Source of the DNA: Lepidodermella squamata
Taxonomy: Eukaryota; Gastrotricha
Direction of reading: 5' to 3'
Length of the DNA: 64,000 nucleotides
Assembly (NCBI GenBank): GCA_047495785.1
Contig: JBLDXI010000025.1
Location: forward strand, 1,736,001-1,800,000
Within the stretch, counting starts at the first letter, position 1. Each line of letters starts with the position of its first letter. The position numbers and the translations under genes were made by a program. The notes beneath the pieces were generated by a model, which made no database searches, was not told the origin of the DNA, and was given only the letters and a program-made list of their open reading frames with translations. Of the stretch, positions 21,608 to 34,500 are shown one piece after another.

Positions 21608-24600
21608 TTAACAGACTGAGAGAGTAGCTAATTTCTCAAGTTTAGCCGTGATTTCCTTTGGAATACCATCAATTTCACGCGCAAGATCAACCGGCGTTTC
21701 GCCTTTTTTGTCCTTCATACCCGCCAAGAATTTCGCAGTAGGCAATCCCAGTAGGTATGCAGCGATGCGAAAAGACTTACCAACAAGAGCTAAGTGCAAC
21801 ACGTTTTGCTCGTTTTTAATATCCGTAGCCCATAAACTCGCACCGCTCCCCAAAAGGAACTTGAAAATTGTCAAATTATCATTGTTAGTTGAAACATGAA
21901 GCGGCGTTTGACCTTCGCTCGTTCGCGATTCAATGGTTTGCCACGCGAATTTCAGCAAATAATCGAGGCAATCTGGCCCATTTAACCCATTAGCTGCATG
22001 ATGAATCGGCAACCAGTCGGACGCAGCGACCTTCAGCTCAGTCCCGGGAAAGTGCTGCAGGGCCCATTTGAAGAGATCTGAATTACCAGATTCCGCGCTA
22101 AGATGAACGACCGTATCGTGATCTTCAGTTGTCGCCTTAACGTCGGCTCCTCGGTTTTCAAACAGTTTAACAGCCTCAAAATGACCGTACTTGGTCGCGA
22201 TTAGGAGAGGCGTTAAGCAGCTCTTATTCTTCAACTCCAGATTCACATCTGGAGCATCAAGAAGCCTAGCGATAATATCAATGTTTCCTTTTTCAGCGGC
22301 TAGAGATAAAGCTGAATTGCCGTTTAAATCAACTTCATTGATGCAGCCAGGATGTTTTTCTAACAAGAAGTCCACGACTAATAGATGACCGGAATAAATG
22401 GCAAAGTGTAATGGAGTAACATCAGCTGCAAGGCATTTGACGTCGAAATTTGCCCCAATTTCGTGAAAATACGTGACCACATCTAAATGGCCCCGGTTAG
22501 CAGCCAAACATGCCGCCGTAGCCTTTTCAGGTTCATGGCTTGTCTGTTCAACGTCAATTTTCAGATTTTTCAGAATGAATTTGACAACGTTGAGACGTCC
22601 ACCATCGGCAGCTTCATGCAATACGTTATAGCCCTTAAAATCTGTTTTATCGCTCAGATCAGGTCTCCAGCCTAGAAGTAGGGTCATCGCCTCCAAATGG
22701 CCTTTTCTAGCCGCGATGTGAGCGACTGTTTTACCTGCGATATCAACAGCCATGATATCAGCCTTTTCTTGCGATATCAAATAGTGAATGATGTCGGTCG
22801 AACCGGCAGACGCAGCTTGTAGTAGGATTGTCCTGCCAGAGTCATTGCAGTCTTTGTGTTCAATGACAAGCTTCTTACAGTTAGCTGGAACTTCGCTGAG
22901 CAGATTTTTGAGCCGATCCAAATTTCCAATTTTTGCAGCCTCGTGAAAGTGTCGAAATTCAACATCCTAAGAAATTTAATATAGAATAAAGAATACATAA
23001 ACTAAGCGTAATTTGTTGCAATAAAGGAAGCATGTTTACAAAATATGTTCCCACTAATTTATGTAATTTTTTGTCTGAAATCGAAATCAGCCTCATGAGC
23101 GATGCGGTTTTCCGGAAATAATCGGCGACAACCGGCGCCGGGCCCCCGGCCGCTCACGGCCTGCTAACGGCCTGCCGTGCAACGCTAACCACTTAGCCCA
23201 CCTTAACCAGGCCTGCTGGTCTTCGATGATCCAGGGCATTTCCTAGATAATTGCCCTGAGCCTATTAGAGGCGCGCGGTTCTTACCGAGGCCGAAGAACG
23301 TCATCAATTTCGGCGCCACTTATGCAGTTCAGGCGTCGCTTTCTTGCCATTACCAACCTATCCCGTGACCTCATTCTAGGCCAGGACTTCATATACCCAT
23401 CAGAGGATTCCATCAGCTTCAGGCATCTGTGCATGTGTTGCATGTTACCAGGAAACCCTAGGTTGAAGTGCATTATCACTCGAACGTTCGGACGGACCGG
23501 CTTGGTCGGCTCCGCGCCAGATCAAGCATGGTGGCCGACCTGCGGTAGATCTTTGCTTTGTTGCGCACAGCTTGCCGCAGATAAAGCAATTGACTAGAAT
23601 CGCCCGAATAGTATTTGGGAACGACTTTGGCCGCTTTCTTATCCCTATTTACGGGAGGCGAGGTAACAATCGGCCGCCAGTTCCCAAGCGCCATCGGCTG
23701 TGGCAACGTTTTATTATTTCAAATTGCTGTATTGTTAAATCAAGAGGTATTCTTAATTGTCTTTCTGGGTTATTTTACATTGCCGTATAAAAAGGTTGAA
23801 CTTAGGTTTCTCCAGAACTGAACATTGAATGTGATGAATGTCTACACGAGCCAGGGTTTTAGTGCCATCTTTTCAAGCTATCTCGTCGGAATTTACAGTC
23901 TCGATGATATATTGACAAGCCGCGCTTTGTTGCGACAGCTCCGCCAAAGTTGTAAAAGTGACTTCGTGAGCTTGTTTTGCCAACCGATAGCACTTGTCAA
24001 AATTACGCCGGTTCACCATGAAGTCAACATCACTTCGCGTTTTTTGTGTGTAAAGATTAAAAGCTAGGAGAAGTTGCTGCTGATGTCGTAACATACCAGC
24101 ATGACTACGACTATCATCTGAAGATTAGCCAAAATATAAGCGAATAGGATGGGTGTAATCGCATACCGTTGAAAAGAAGAACACTCATAAGTAAAGCCGA
24201 CTCGACAAAGGTTGGATTCCAAGCATCTAATGCATATGCCAGCTCCATGCATAAAGCATAGCCCTCCTTATAAAATTCGAGATTGAAAAGGTATAGTTAA
24301 TAGGCAAATAGACCTTCAATTGAGGAAAGGCGCCCAGAACAAGAGGAGCCACATAGCAGTCATTCAACCCGAAAAATCCTGAATTTCAGTACTGAAATAA
24401 AATGAAGAATTGAATGCGTTCATACCCGCTCCTTGGTTGCCCTTGAGGTTGAAATAAACGGCAACAACAGCTGGATAACTCATTGTCATGATGTAATGCT
24501 TCTCCGCTACTGTTACTCTCGTGTCATTATCGCTGAAACGCTCTGCGTAATGGTGACCAATGCGGCCTGTTGATACAAGATGAGCGAACCCGGCTGTAAG

Positions 24601-27600
24601 GAGGCTATTGAAGTCATGGAAAAGCTGATTCTGCCGTTTCATGCTTTTCTACATGATCATTTTTGAACTTCTGCATATTAGTTGAATAAATAACTAAGAA
24701 CTAACAAATTCCAAGTCGTGGAGTGATGTGTAGGCCTGGACACATGTCCTCAGAATTTTTTCAACATTCTCGCCGTCAATTAGGGCCGGATCCATCAGTA
24801 TCAGTTCACGTGACGATGATTTAGTGCCTCTATATTCTGATTCATAAGGGCCTGTCAAGTATTTGCCTAAGAATAAGGTTAGAGTTAATAGTAAGTTTTT
24901 GGAGAGGCCGAGACTCACTCTGCATTCCGGCGGCTATACATTTCTCCAGCCGACATCTCGGGCAGTGCTTCCGGTTTGTCACATCGAACGGACAATTTAG
25001 TAGGCCATTAGTGCACATTATTTGAAATCGACTTCTTGCATTGCGACGAAAGAATTTACAGCAAGCCTCACATGCTGACGGTTGATAGTCTGGACGCCTT
25101 TTGACCCGACCATAGCAAACTTTGCAGCAAGTAATGGGTGTCATTTTAGAAAAGTCGAGATTAAACGCTGCAGAGCGGAAAATAAATGAAACTGAATTCG
25201 ACATTTTCCATCAAGGGTTCCGAAGGCAGTAATCAGTAATCATTTGGGACCAACCTGAGTGACCCGACATCGATAAAAACAGACAAAAATCCATCCTCAA
25301 GTGAATACGAATTTCATATTCATATTGTCTTTATACGAGTACTCAAACTAATTACGAGCTTGATCCGTTACAGTATTCCCCCGGTTCTCGAACGTAGCCC
25401 TGCCGGAACCTATCGACTCGCAACGCAACGCCGCAAAACCAGCCAACAACGGAAACAGTCGTAAAACAGCCGTAGACGATCAATTCGAGCGGTGTAGCGC
25501 GAGAGTCACCTCTACGCCCCCAACCACTTGATGAAGAAAGACCGCGAGTAGGTAGAGCATACATGGAGGTTCATGAGGTTCCAAGTGATGCAATCCCTCG
25601 ATCGACATGATTGAACCAAAATTCGTAAAGAGCAAAAAAAGAGTAATCTATCTATCACAGAAATCCCTCTCAAACAATAGCTGCTATGCACGTTATATTT
25701 AAAAAATCAGCAAATCCAAACTGGTCGCTAAGGCGTAAACAAAGCTAACTTGAACAAACAGAGCCTATTGAAAATCCTCACATCTTCATTTACGCCAACG
25801 AGAACAAATGATGAAACCCTGTCACAATGATTCTGTTATTAGGTTGTTCGGGCCAATTTAATATTGTGCCTGTTAAACATGCTGTCCATCTCCATGACTG
25901 AATTTTGGTGGCGTCTCGAACGCGGTTTGCTCAGTGTGGCTGTCGAGACTGCATTTGAAAGCCATGACTCCTCGTTAATATTGCACGACCACCTTCTCAG
26001 GCCGTTTATATTCGAGATTGCCAACAAAACTGCGGCGGTAAATTAATGAAGCGGCTTATTTTTTCGTTAATGTCTATTGCACGCCGAGTTGTATTAAACC
26101 GATTGCGGCTGGGACGGATCAACTCACAGAAGACATATCTGCCTTACATTTGCCGGAATCCTTGACGCGCTACTTAAAGTATAATGACTTTTGATTGCAA
26201 AAATATTGAAGAGAGAAGTGTTATAGGAGAATAAAATGACAAATAAGCCGTGATTTAAAACCCGTTGTACAGTTTTATAGCAAAATTAAGGCTGCTGCTA
26301 TCTGTGACTTGCTATAACTTGCTGCCACGGCCTACGCCGCCCACTAACGACTGTGACGTCCTGCCGCGGCCTGCTGTTGACTGCTTCACTACGTCATGGT
26401 CCATAACACTAAAACTTTTCTCCATGAACCCTTCCTTGAAACACTGCCTGGGTTGCCGAAATACAACGGTTTGGTCGCAGCTGTCCAGGATATACTATTA
26501 TGCTTCCGCGTATACCGGATTCGTCACGCGTTATAGATCTCTTTCTTCTATCCCTCCGGCGTTTTCATTCTCAAGTCGACGTGCTACTCAACTTGTTGCA
26601 CAACCGCAGGAAAGTGTCATCAATGAAAAATGGAGGATCAAGTCAAATCGAAAAGCAGCACAGCGTATGCAAAGAAAAAAATAACTCAGTGCTAACCTTG
26701 TCGAGTTTGTGGAGCGCTCAAGAAGCACATCGACCTCCCGCAAACCGCGACTGAAATCGCCTCAACATTACGCAACCGCTCGGTGGACAGTCACTTAAGG
26801 ACGGTTCAGTCGCGGCTCACACCTCACCGACGTGAAGAACGTGACACGTCATTAAATATATTGGCGATAAGCTGGAGGACTTGATGGATGAGAGGCTTAC
26901 TGAGCGATAAAAATTGTCTTCGAGTGCGTTAAACGAGCCGACCTCACACCGTGAATTTGAACATTTAAAAAACGCGGCAACATTTGAATTTGAATAATTT
27001 GTGAACATGTTAAACCATTTAAACTTTTAAACATTTAAAAACTTCCAAAAATCTGAATAAACGACAACCCTGTAATAACTTCACAAAGCATCACCTTTAA
27101 TCCGTCCTCCAGCTTAGTTCTCGCACCTTCTTCTTCCAGTTCAACGATCGCACCTTCGGCGAGAACTGAACTGAGCTTATCGATCATTTGTAAATTATCA
27201 CATTTGAATGATATCCTAGATCGAGCGACATTGCACATCTCCACTCCCAATAATTCATCGATCTTGATTATGAAAAGATAGAATGACATCATAGGAATTT
27301 ACCTAACAATTTACCTTCGCTCGTTTTACTTTCGCCATGTTGTAAAAATCGAAATATTTCTCACTCGAAGCGTCAAGTAAAGTACTTTGCTCAATTTCTG
27401 CGGACATATTTTCCAATTTTTCGAATCCGTCGAGCTGATCGTGAGATACTAGACTGTTCAGCGATTCGAGCCGCTCTTCCTCTAGTTCATCAACCTTTCT
27501 TTTCAGGGTTCGCGCTTGTTTCGCCACTACCTTCCGAAATTCCTTCACCAAAACTTCACTTGATTGGTCGATTTCTTCAACGATAGCTCTCGCATTTTCG

Positions 27601-28219
27601 CTGATTTTCGAGCGGATTAAATCAGCTTTTCTATCGATATCTTCCAAGTTAGTTTCGTAAATGTTTCGAAGCTGGAAACGAGAGCATAATAATGAGAAGT
27701 CATATTCTGATGAATTTCCTATTTTTTACCTTGTTACACGAAAAGGTACCCTCAAGTCTGATTCGTTCCAAGTGGAGAAAGAAGCAAGAAGAGCAGAAAT
27801 CTTGCTCGCAATGCTGACAAGTGTTGACATCCGACTTGGCCAAAACACGCAAATGGCAACAATTTTCGCCCGGTTTCCACTTCGGTTCGGAATCAATCTG
27901 TGTCTTCAAAATGTCGACAGCCCTTTTGACAGCGTAATTGATCTTCAACGAGTCGATGCCATCCACGGATATAGAAGTCTTCGAGCGGCATTCAGGGCAA
28001 ACAAGGCCGTCTTTGCTATTTCTTGCTACATTTTCGAGACAAGGAGCACAAAATGAATGGCCACAGTTAGGCAACATTTTAGCTTCTGAGCGTAAGTCTA
28101 GACATATCGAACAGCTCAAAGCCTGGGTGACAACATGACAAGAGCTCGATTAAAATCAATTATTAAAGATAAAAAACCTCGCAAATTGCACTTCGTGGAG
28201 TTGCTGCGCATGCTGACAT
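21608..28219 (-). CDS. RA-5: TRIM-like RING/B-box/coiled-coil-ankyrin protein (subfamily I) with a gene inside its intron
   Basis: Exons 28219-28178, 28122-27730, 27671-27315, 27262-27095 and 22966-21608 join in frame to 772 aa. Exons 2-4 have exactly the sizes of RA-3 (393, 357 and 168 nt). RING: CSICLD...NCGHSFCAPC...CPECR. B-box-like: CCHLRVLAKSDVNTCQHC...FCSSCFFLH. The coil starts EDIDRKADLIRSKISEN. The ankyrin exon starts DVEFRHFHEAAKIGN, then IEHKDCNDSGRTILLQAASAG and about twelve repeats. Intron 4 is 4.1 kb and contains an intact nuclear receptor gene on the same strand plus retroelement fragments. If transcription stops or starts within that intron, the two halves would now be separate genes. 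RA-3 and RA-8 support the joined form. Confidence 0.68.
23322..23420 (+). mobile_element. Gypsy-like retroelement protease fragment
   Basis: Plus-strand codons read FRRRFLAITNLSRDLILGQDF. This is the C-terminal flap of retroelement aspartic proteases (NLSxDxILGxDF). The active-site DTG and the reverse transcriptase are absent. Located in intron 4 of RA-5. Confidence 0.5.
23873..25204 (-). CDS. Nuclear hormone receptor, nested in intron 4 of RA-5
   Basis: Six exons (25204-24919, 24866-24706, 24648-24426, 24378-24314, 24266-24167, 24117-23873) join in frame to 359 aa. Residues about 26-95 are a two-finger C4 DNA-binding domain. Finger 1 is CKVCYG...CEACCKFFRRNARSR, and finger 2 runs CTNGLLNCPFDVTNRKHCPRC with RLEKCIAAGMQ after it. 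The P-box region is CEACCKFF. The remainder is a divergent helical ligand-binding domain, with ELAYALDAWNPTFVESALLM resembling the mid-domain helices of nuclear receptors. It should act as a DNA-binding transcription factor, with ligand unknown. Introns are 45-60 bp. All frames are intact, so it seems functional. It is the only gene in the window unrelated to the two tandem families and the transposons, and it lies on the same strand as the gene that contains it. Confidence 0.85.
25230..25620 (-). mobile_element. Possible LTR-retroelement 3' end
   Basis: On the minus strand a 70-codon hydrophobic and Arg-rich frame ends ...YVREPGEYCNGSSS at 25352. Its last bases form a purine tract (GAACCGGGGGAATAC) followed by TGTAACG, which looks like a polypurine tract and the start of a 3' LTR. 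A TATAAAG box lies about 45 bp further. No matching second LTR is present, so this is a tentative fragment. Confidence 0.3.
25621..27094. other. Remainder of RA-5 intron 4, nothing recognised
   Basis: About 1.5 kb between the nuclear receptor promoter region and RA-5 exon 4. Scattered short open frames on both strands show no family motif. GC rises near 26300-26850, which suggests foreign (element-derived) sequence, but I cannot name it. Confidence 0.4.
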
Positions 28220-28546
28220 AATTTTGTTCACTAACCTCTAAAGTTCAACAACAAAACAATAGTAAGAATTCACTAGTATTCAGTGATTTAGCGGTAAAAC
28301 TTTTAGAAAACAAGAGGAGTCAACAAAAGCAGGAAGCAGACGTATAAATTGTCCAATTTTTAATCCCTGAATGATTGTAGAGCCAACAATCAACGCTTAG
28401 AGTAAAAAATAAATTCCTAAAGCCTCATTTCCACAGGATAAGGACTTCGAAGTTAACCCGTCAGTTACTTTACTTTGGCTCATAAGGACTTCGGTATTTA
28501 GACAATAAGTTGAGCGATTTATGATTAATCAACACGACTTGGAATA

Positions 28547-31500
28547 TCATAAGAAATCTCTTGACACGCGGGCCACGTCTGATCCCATATCTAAAAAGCG
28601 AAGAAGTTGTTTCGGGAACCCAGATGTCGCAACGTCGCGCGGCGTTTTCCCAGCATTATTCTTCTTGTATATATAACGACTCAGGCCGATCTGCTTCAAC
28701 AAAAACGCCACAACTTTCAAACTTCTGTTTTCGACAGCGATGTGCATAGCGTTGTTGCCATTGGAGTCAAGATTTTCTTGAAATTTAGCTCCCTTGCGAA
28801 GGAGATACTCAAAACTCAAAACATGGTCAAATCTCGCGCAAGTCAACAAGGGGGTCGGCGGTGAACGGCCATGTGCAACCAAGTCGATTGGTGAGTCAAA
28901 TTTTTCAATGAAAAATGAAAGAATGTCTCGAGCAGTTGCATCGTCTTCGCCACTCGCCGCCCAATGCAAACAATGACCACCCTGATTGTCAATAGCATCA
29001 TAGCCATGTGGATATTTCTCCAGCAAGTACTGAACCATAGGCAGCGGGCCGAAACGAGCAGCATAGTGAATCGGCGAGACACAAGAGAGCGTTTCTGGAT
29101 TCCATTGAAAACCATTTTCAAAGAGGAACTGCACGGCCTCCAAGCTACCACTGCAAGCGGCTAAATGAAGCGCAGTATCTCCGTTTGAATCATCGTTTCG
29201 ACAGTCTTCAAACAGCAGCTTCATAACTTTCAAACTGCCTTTACGGGCAGCCGACAAGAAAGGTGTGTAGCCCAATTTGTTAACTGCTAATAACATTTTG
29301 GGATCTTTAACTGGAAATTCAAGAAATTCATAGTTTGGTATAATTAAAATAAGAAAAATGTACCAGTAAGAATCTGGACGACTTCAGCATGATCTTTTTC
29401 TGCAGCTAGATGAATTGCTACGTTGCTTTCGTCATCCCGAATCGAAGCATCAGCCCCGTGATTCAGCAGAAATTTAACAACATTCCGGTGGCCTAGCGAA
29501 CAAGCTAACATAAGCGCAGTTGAGCCGTTGAAGGTAGCGTTCACAATTGGTTTAAAGGCTTCGACAACTCCGGGCGGAACCACGTCGCATTTAAGCGCCA
29601 TCAAATGCAATGCACTTCTGCCTTCAGTGTCAATCACTTGAGCTAAAGTGGGGTCGGCCTCGAGCAAATACTCAAAGACTTCAGGATGACCGGCAGCTAA
29701 ATGAAGGGCAGTCATTCCAACCCGATCTCTCACTGAAGTGTCCGATCTTAATTTCTCAGTGAGCAGTCTAACACATTCGATGGATCCAGACGCGGCGGCT
29801 TGAAGAAGAAGAGTTCGGCTATCGTCAGAATCATCTTGGTGTCGGATAATGAGATTCGAGCCGGGTTCTGTCAAAGTCGACAAAAATTCGAAATTTCCAG
29901 ATTTGGCTGCTGAGTGAAAATCGCCATAAAAGTGGTCCTAAAAAAGATCAACAACAAAATTACCTACGTGAATAGAAGCGTAATTGGAAGCATCCGACTG
30001 ATGTTCACGCTGGTATCTTTGTTTCTCTAATTTGTTCTCCAATTTTATTTTATTTTACTTTATTTTATTTTATTTTTCCTAATGTGTTGATACATAGCCA
30101 ATTGCATTTTTTGTCCAATGATAGCAAATTGCGATAGGGAACGAAGTTCCTCGAAGCTGGGTCGCATAAAAAGCATTTTCAGATGAACGATGACCCAAAG
30201 GCGATCAAACTGGTCAGCAATCATGCCGATGAAGGTTGACTTTCGCTATCGGACGATAAGCTCATGTTCAACTCGCCGGCGGCGAATGCCTGGTTCAAGA
30301 GTCTGACGGCTGACAGCAAAGGACGTGACATTTGAGTGGACCGCCGCTGCCGAAACATCCTTCTAAGCGCTGAAAGCGGCACTGTCATCGCCGTCAGTCC
30401 TGCAATTTCCGCAATGGGGAGCGCCTACCAAGGTGGTCTGCGGTCGCAGGTATGTGTGTCCAGACAGTCGATGACAAGGATCATCTTATTGCCGCGGAAA
30501 GCCGGTTACTCTCTCCGGCCGAAAGAAATCACCCGACCCATGAACGCGAGTTGCTTGCAGTGGTATTCGCCTTAGAGAGATTTCGTATGTCCTCGAACAA
30601 CAATTCACTGTGGGAACCGACAATAAGGCTTTACCCTGGTGGAAAGACAAGCGCCACCCCTCCCAGCGAATTTTGCGATAGGTTGAAGCGCTATCTGACT
30701 ACCACTTTGACATTGTTCACCGGCCCGGCTGGTTCAACTATGCCGATGGCCAGACGGCAACTGTTTGTTGATTTCCACACTTCCGAGCAGTGAAACCTTG
30801 AGTGAAATAGTATTTCACGATTTCCGAAATTCCAAACTCAATACCAAGTTACCAAGAAAAGGGATTTTTCGTTCTCGGCAGCAAATAAATTTCTAGCCAT
30901 TGTACTATTATTGTTTAGAATTTAAAAAATGTAGTCATTCATTGTCGCGTCGATGGCACCGCATCCTGTACCGGTCGGGCTTTCTCACGTCCTTCTACAT
31001 GAAGGTAAAGACCGGAAAAGTGTTGACAGGCAAATGTTCGGAATCTTAGTTGTGAGTTTTCTCGTAAATTCGAGTAATAATTCGCTTTCGACGCCTTTTC
31101 CACTTAGCATGGAAACGAAATCCCCAATGGAACAATCGTCTATCCCGATTTGACGTGAAAGGTTTCCAAAACTGATGGACAAAATAAGAAAGACTGTCAT
31201 TAGGGAAAAGTGCGGTGCCGAAAAAATTTCCACCACTTTAGCTATTAGGAAACAATTGAGATGGTACGGGCACGTAGAGAGAAAACCGACCACAAAATTA
31301 ACCAAACAAATTCGCTGTTGGAAACCTTTGGATGATTGGAAAAGACCCCAGGGTCGACCAAAATTACGATACATTGATTGCATAAAAAGGCACTTGAAAA
31401 AATTTAACATTGGAACTTAGGACGATGCCAACGCTATCTCTCAGGATAGAATTACATGGCGAACGACATTAAGGATGAGTAGCTTGATACCATCAAAACC

Positions 31501-34500
31501 GATATTTCGATTTAAATGATTTTTGAAAAATACTTATGTGTATATCAAATTGATTTTGATATTGGCCAACGACCAAGTTGAAGCTTGGAACAGCGCTTTC
31601 AATAAAATTGTTAATACAGTACACCCAAATTTCTGCAAATTTCTGTTACGATTAAAGGATTCGCACAACGACAACTTAGAAAACATCGGCGCCCGAGCTC
31701 GTGGTGATACGCCCTGTAACGCGCTACACGAGTGCTCGAAAAGTGTCGTACCCGGGGATCGAACCCGGGCTGCCTTTCTGAGAAGGCACGGCTCTAACCT
31801 TTGAGCCACCATGGCCGACACACACTCCGTGTTCGCTTACGCGGTTGTAAGGGGACCAGGAGGAGAGATGGGAGGTGGACTCGCTCCCTATACGCCCATG
31901 CCGACCAGGCGGTATCGCAATCTGGAGAAGACATCTTAGGCCGGATTTGCGGAGTCAAAGTCCACCTACGGGTTGCTCTGATGGTCGATATTATAGCATC
32001 AATGGCGCTTGGCAGCACGCGACTCTTTCAATTGATTATTATGGTATGAAAAAATCACACCCACCAACCCGGCCAGCCCCACTACCGCGACCGAGCCAGC
32101 AACAAGTAATTCGCTGAGCGACCCGTTCGACTGCGCCTGCGGCGTCCCCCATGGGTCACCATTGTCGCTCCTGCTGTTTGTGTTGTTCGCCGCTTCCTCA
32201 CTGCCTCCTGTAGTTCAGCCCGATGACGCTGCTCGCTCGTCGGCTGCCGCGGCCTACGCCGATGATCATGCCATCAGGGCCACCGGGAAACCCGCTGCCA
32301 ATGTTGCTGCTCGCGTGCAAATGGCTTCGCGGAATCACGAACGCTGGTGCTGGCGCTGACGTTTGTCAATCAACCCCAGCAAATGTGAGTATGTCGCCTT
32401 TGGTGCCGACTCAAATGTTCCCGCTGGTCGCCTCGTCATTGGCGGCGCCTCTATTCCGCGCTGTCAAGGCGTCAGGTACCTCGGGATCTGGCTCGCCAAG
32501 CACCTCAACTGGAAGTCCCCCGTCGACCACGTTCGCGCCAACGCCGGGCCGCGCATCGCGTCCCTCCCTGACTGCCCACCCCCGCCTCAGCCTGCTCTTC
32601 TACAAGGCTCTCATCCACCCCATACCGGAGTTCGGTTGCCCGGCCTTCATTCACCTACCCCCGCACCAACTGGATCAAACGCTCGCCGTCGAACGCAGGG
32701 CACTACGTACGATCCCTGGAGGCGCGCCTCGCCGACCTGGCCTTCCAATTCTTCAATCGCGCACTCGAAGCCGCTGCTCGTTCGTCGGCGGCCTGGTCCG
32801 CCTCGCGAGGACCCACCCGTCCCCGGACAGCAAGAGTCCCATACGATTCTTTCTCGACTCCCTGCTCGGCGCTGGTCCCCTCCCGGCTGTCCGACCCCCG
32901 GCGCCCTCGTATCCCGTCCTCCTGGCTGGTACTGGATAGTCACCTCCGTCTTCCCCCGCTCGGATGCGGCCTCGGGCTCCTCTCAGCTTATCACCAGGTA
33001 TCTGTACCCCATTTTACCCTGTACCCCGCTCTCTGTTGTGCTGTTCTTGCTCAGGTTGTTCCTGGCTCCCGTCATCCTGAGCTCCTGAAGTTCCCGCTGG
33101 GCCACGTTGGCGGCGCGTGCAAACGGCGGCCCGTGTGCAGCAGTCCTGTTCCTGGCATTTGACTCGACTTGTTTCTCGTAGTTTCCGGTGTTACACTGAC
33201 GCGGCCACAAGGGTAATGGACAATAAGGAAACGCGCGTTTAGGATGCGCCCGATTGTGCTATTGCATCCGTTTTTTCGCGGAACAGTTCCGACCCGACCC
33301 GGCCGAATCACGGCAGGCGCAACTCAATTACACTCCACATTGCTACACATCACATAATGGAGTGACATTCCCTGTCGGAATTCCTCAAATACCATGATAA
33401 AGGGTTGTTGGACCTAACAGGAAACCTCAACCCTACCCTGAGAGATCTCATTCTCAAAGGAAAGACATTGTCACCAGGAATCAATGCGAATCCTACTTCA
33501 GATCCTCCGTCAAATATCACACAAAAGGGTCAATATCTTGTTGAAAAAAACGCTAAAAAATCCTGTAAAGCTCACCTTAAGGACTTCAGGCTCCGCTGAT
33601 TTGATCGATAAATGGACTGAAAAGTTGTTCATCAATAAATCCTTGTGCAAGGATGCGAAGTTAGGGTTCAGAGATAGAACAATTTCAGCATTTGCCATCT
33701 CACACTCATCGATTCTCAGCATTTTAGCAACCTGTAAAATAACGAAGAGAGTAAAAAAGAAGGTGCTCGCGTTAGTTTTACAACCTTCTCACATCGCTTC
33801 GTAATTTGCTCGTGAATAACGACAAATTCATCGCCAGAATTGAAAAGAGAGGATGTTTGAACAATTTGTTTAACCATGCGATCGATTTCGATTTTTGAAT
33901 CGTTTTCCAATGCTGTCTGTTTCAGGCGTTCGAGCTGCTTTTCTTTCATCTCACGAACTTGAGCGATAAGTTGCTGACAATGCGAACTTATAGCATCTTG
34001 AAGAGACGAAGCTAGTCTTTCCCCTTTGGCCAAAATTTCTCTCTCCATATCCGAAGCGTGGCTCGTGATTTTTTCTGTTAACGCTTCAAGCCGAGATTTA
34101 TAGTGAATGACAGTGGAGTCATGACGGCAATCCAGCTATCAAAAATAAAACTATCACGGAGTGCAACAAATCTAATTTTTTCCTTACCCATGTTTTGGCA
34201 AGACTGATTTCAGCCCTCATGAATTCAAGGTGAACAACGAGACAATGCGGACAGAACATTTCATTGCAATGAGCACACAGTTTTGCATTTTTCTTTGACA
34301 AGCTATTGAGATGAACGCAAGATTCAGCAAATTTTGATCTATTCAAAGATTCGTTCTCCTGTTTCAAAACTTCAACAGCCCGCTTCACTAGAATATTGGC
34401 TGGAAAATAAAAAGCTTCGATGCCTATTTATACATTTTTCTTGTTAGACAATACGTTTGATCGCATGCACTGAAACGCTAGCCGAAGAGCGACATTCGGG

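Noticed and set aside
31735-31830. A functional tRNA gene
   Set aside because: The acceptor strands do not pair and the anticodon loop is 8 nt, so I call it a tRNA-related repeat instead.
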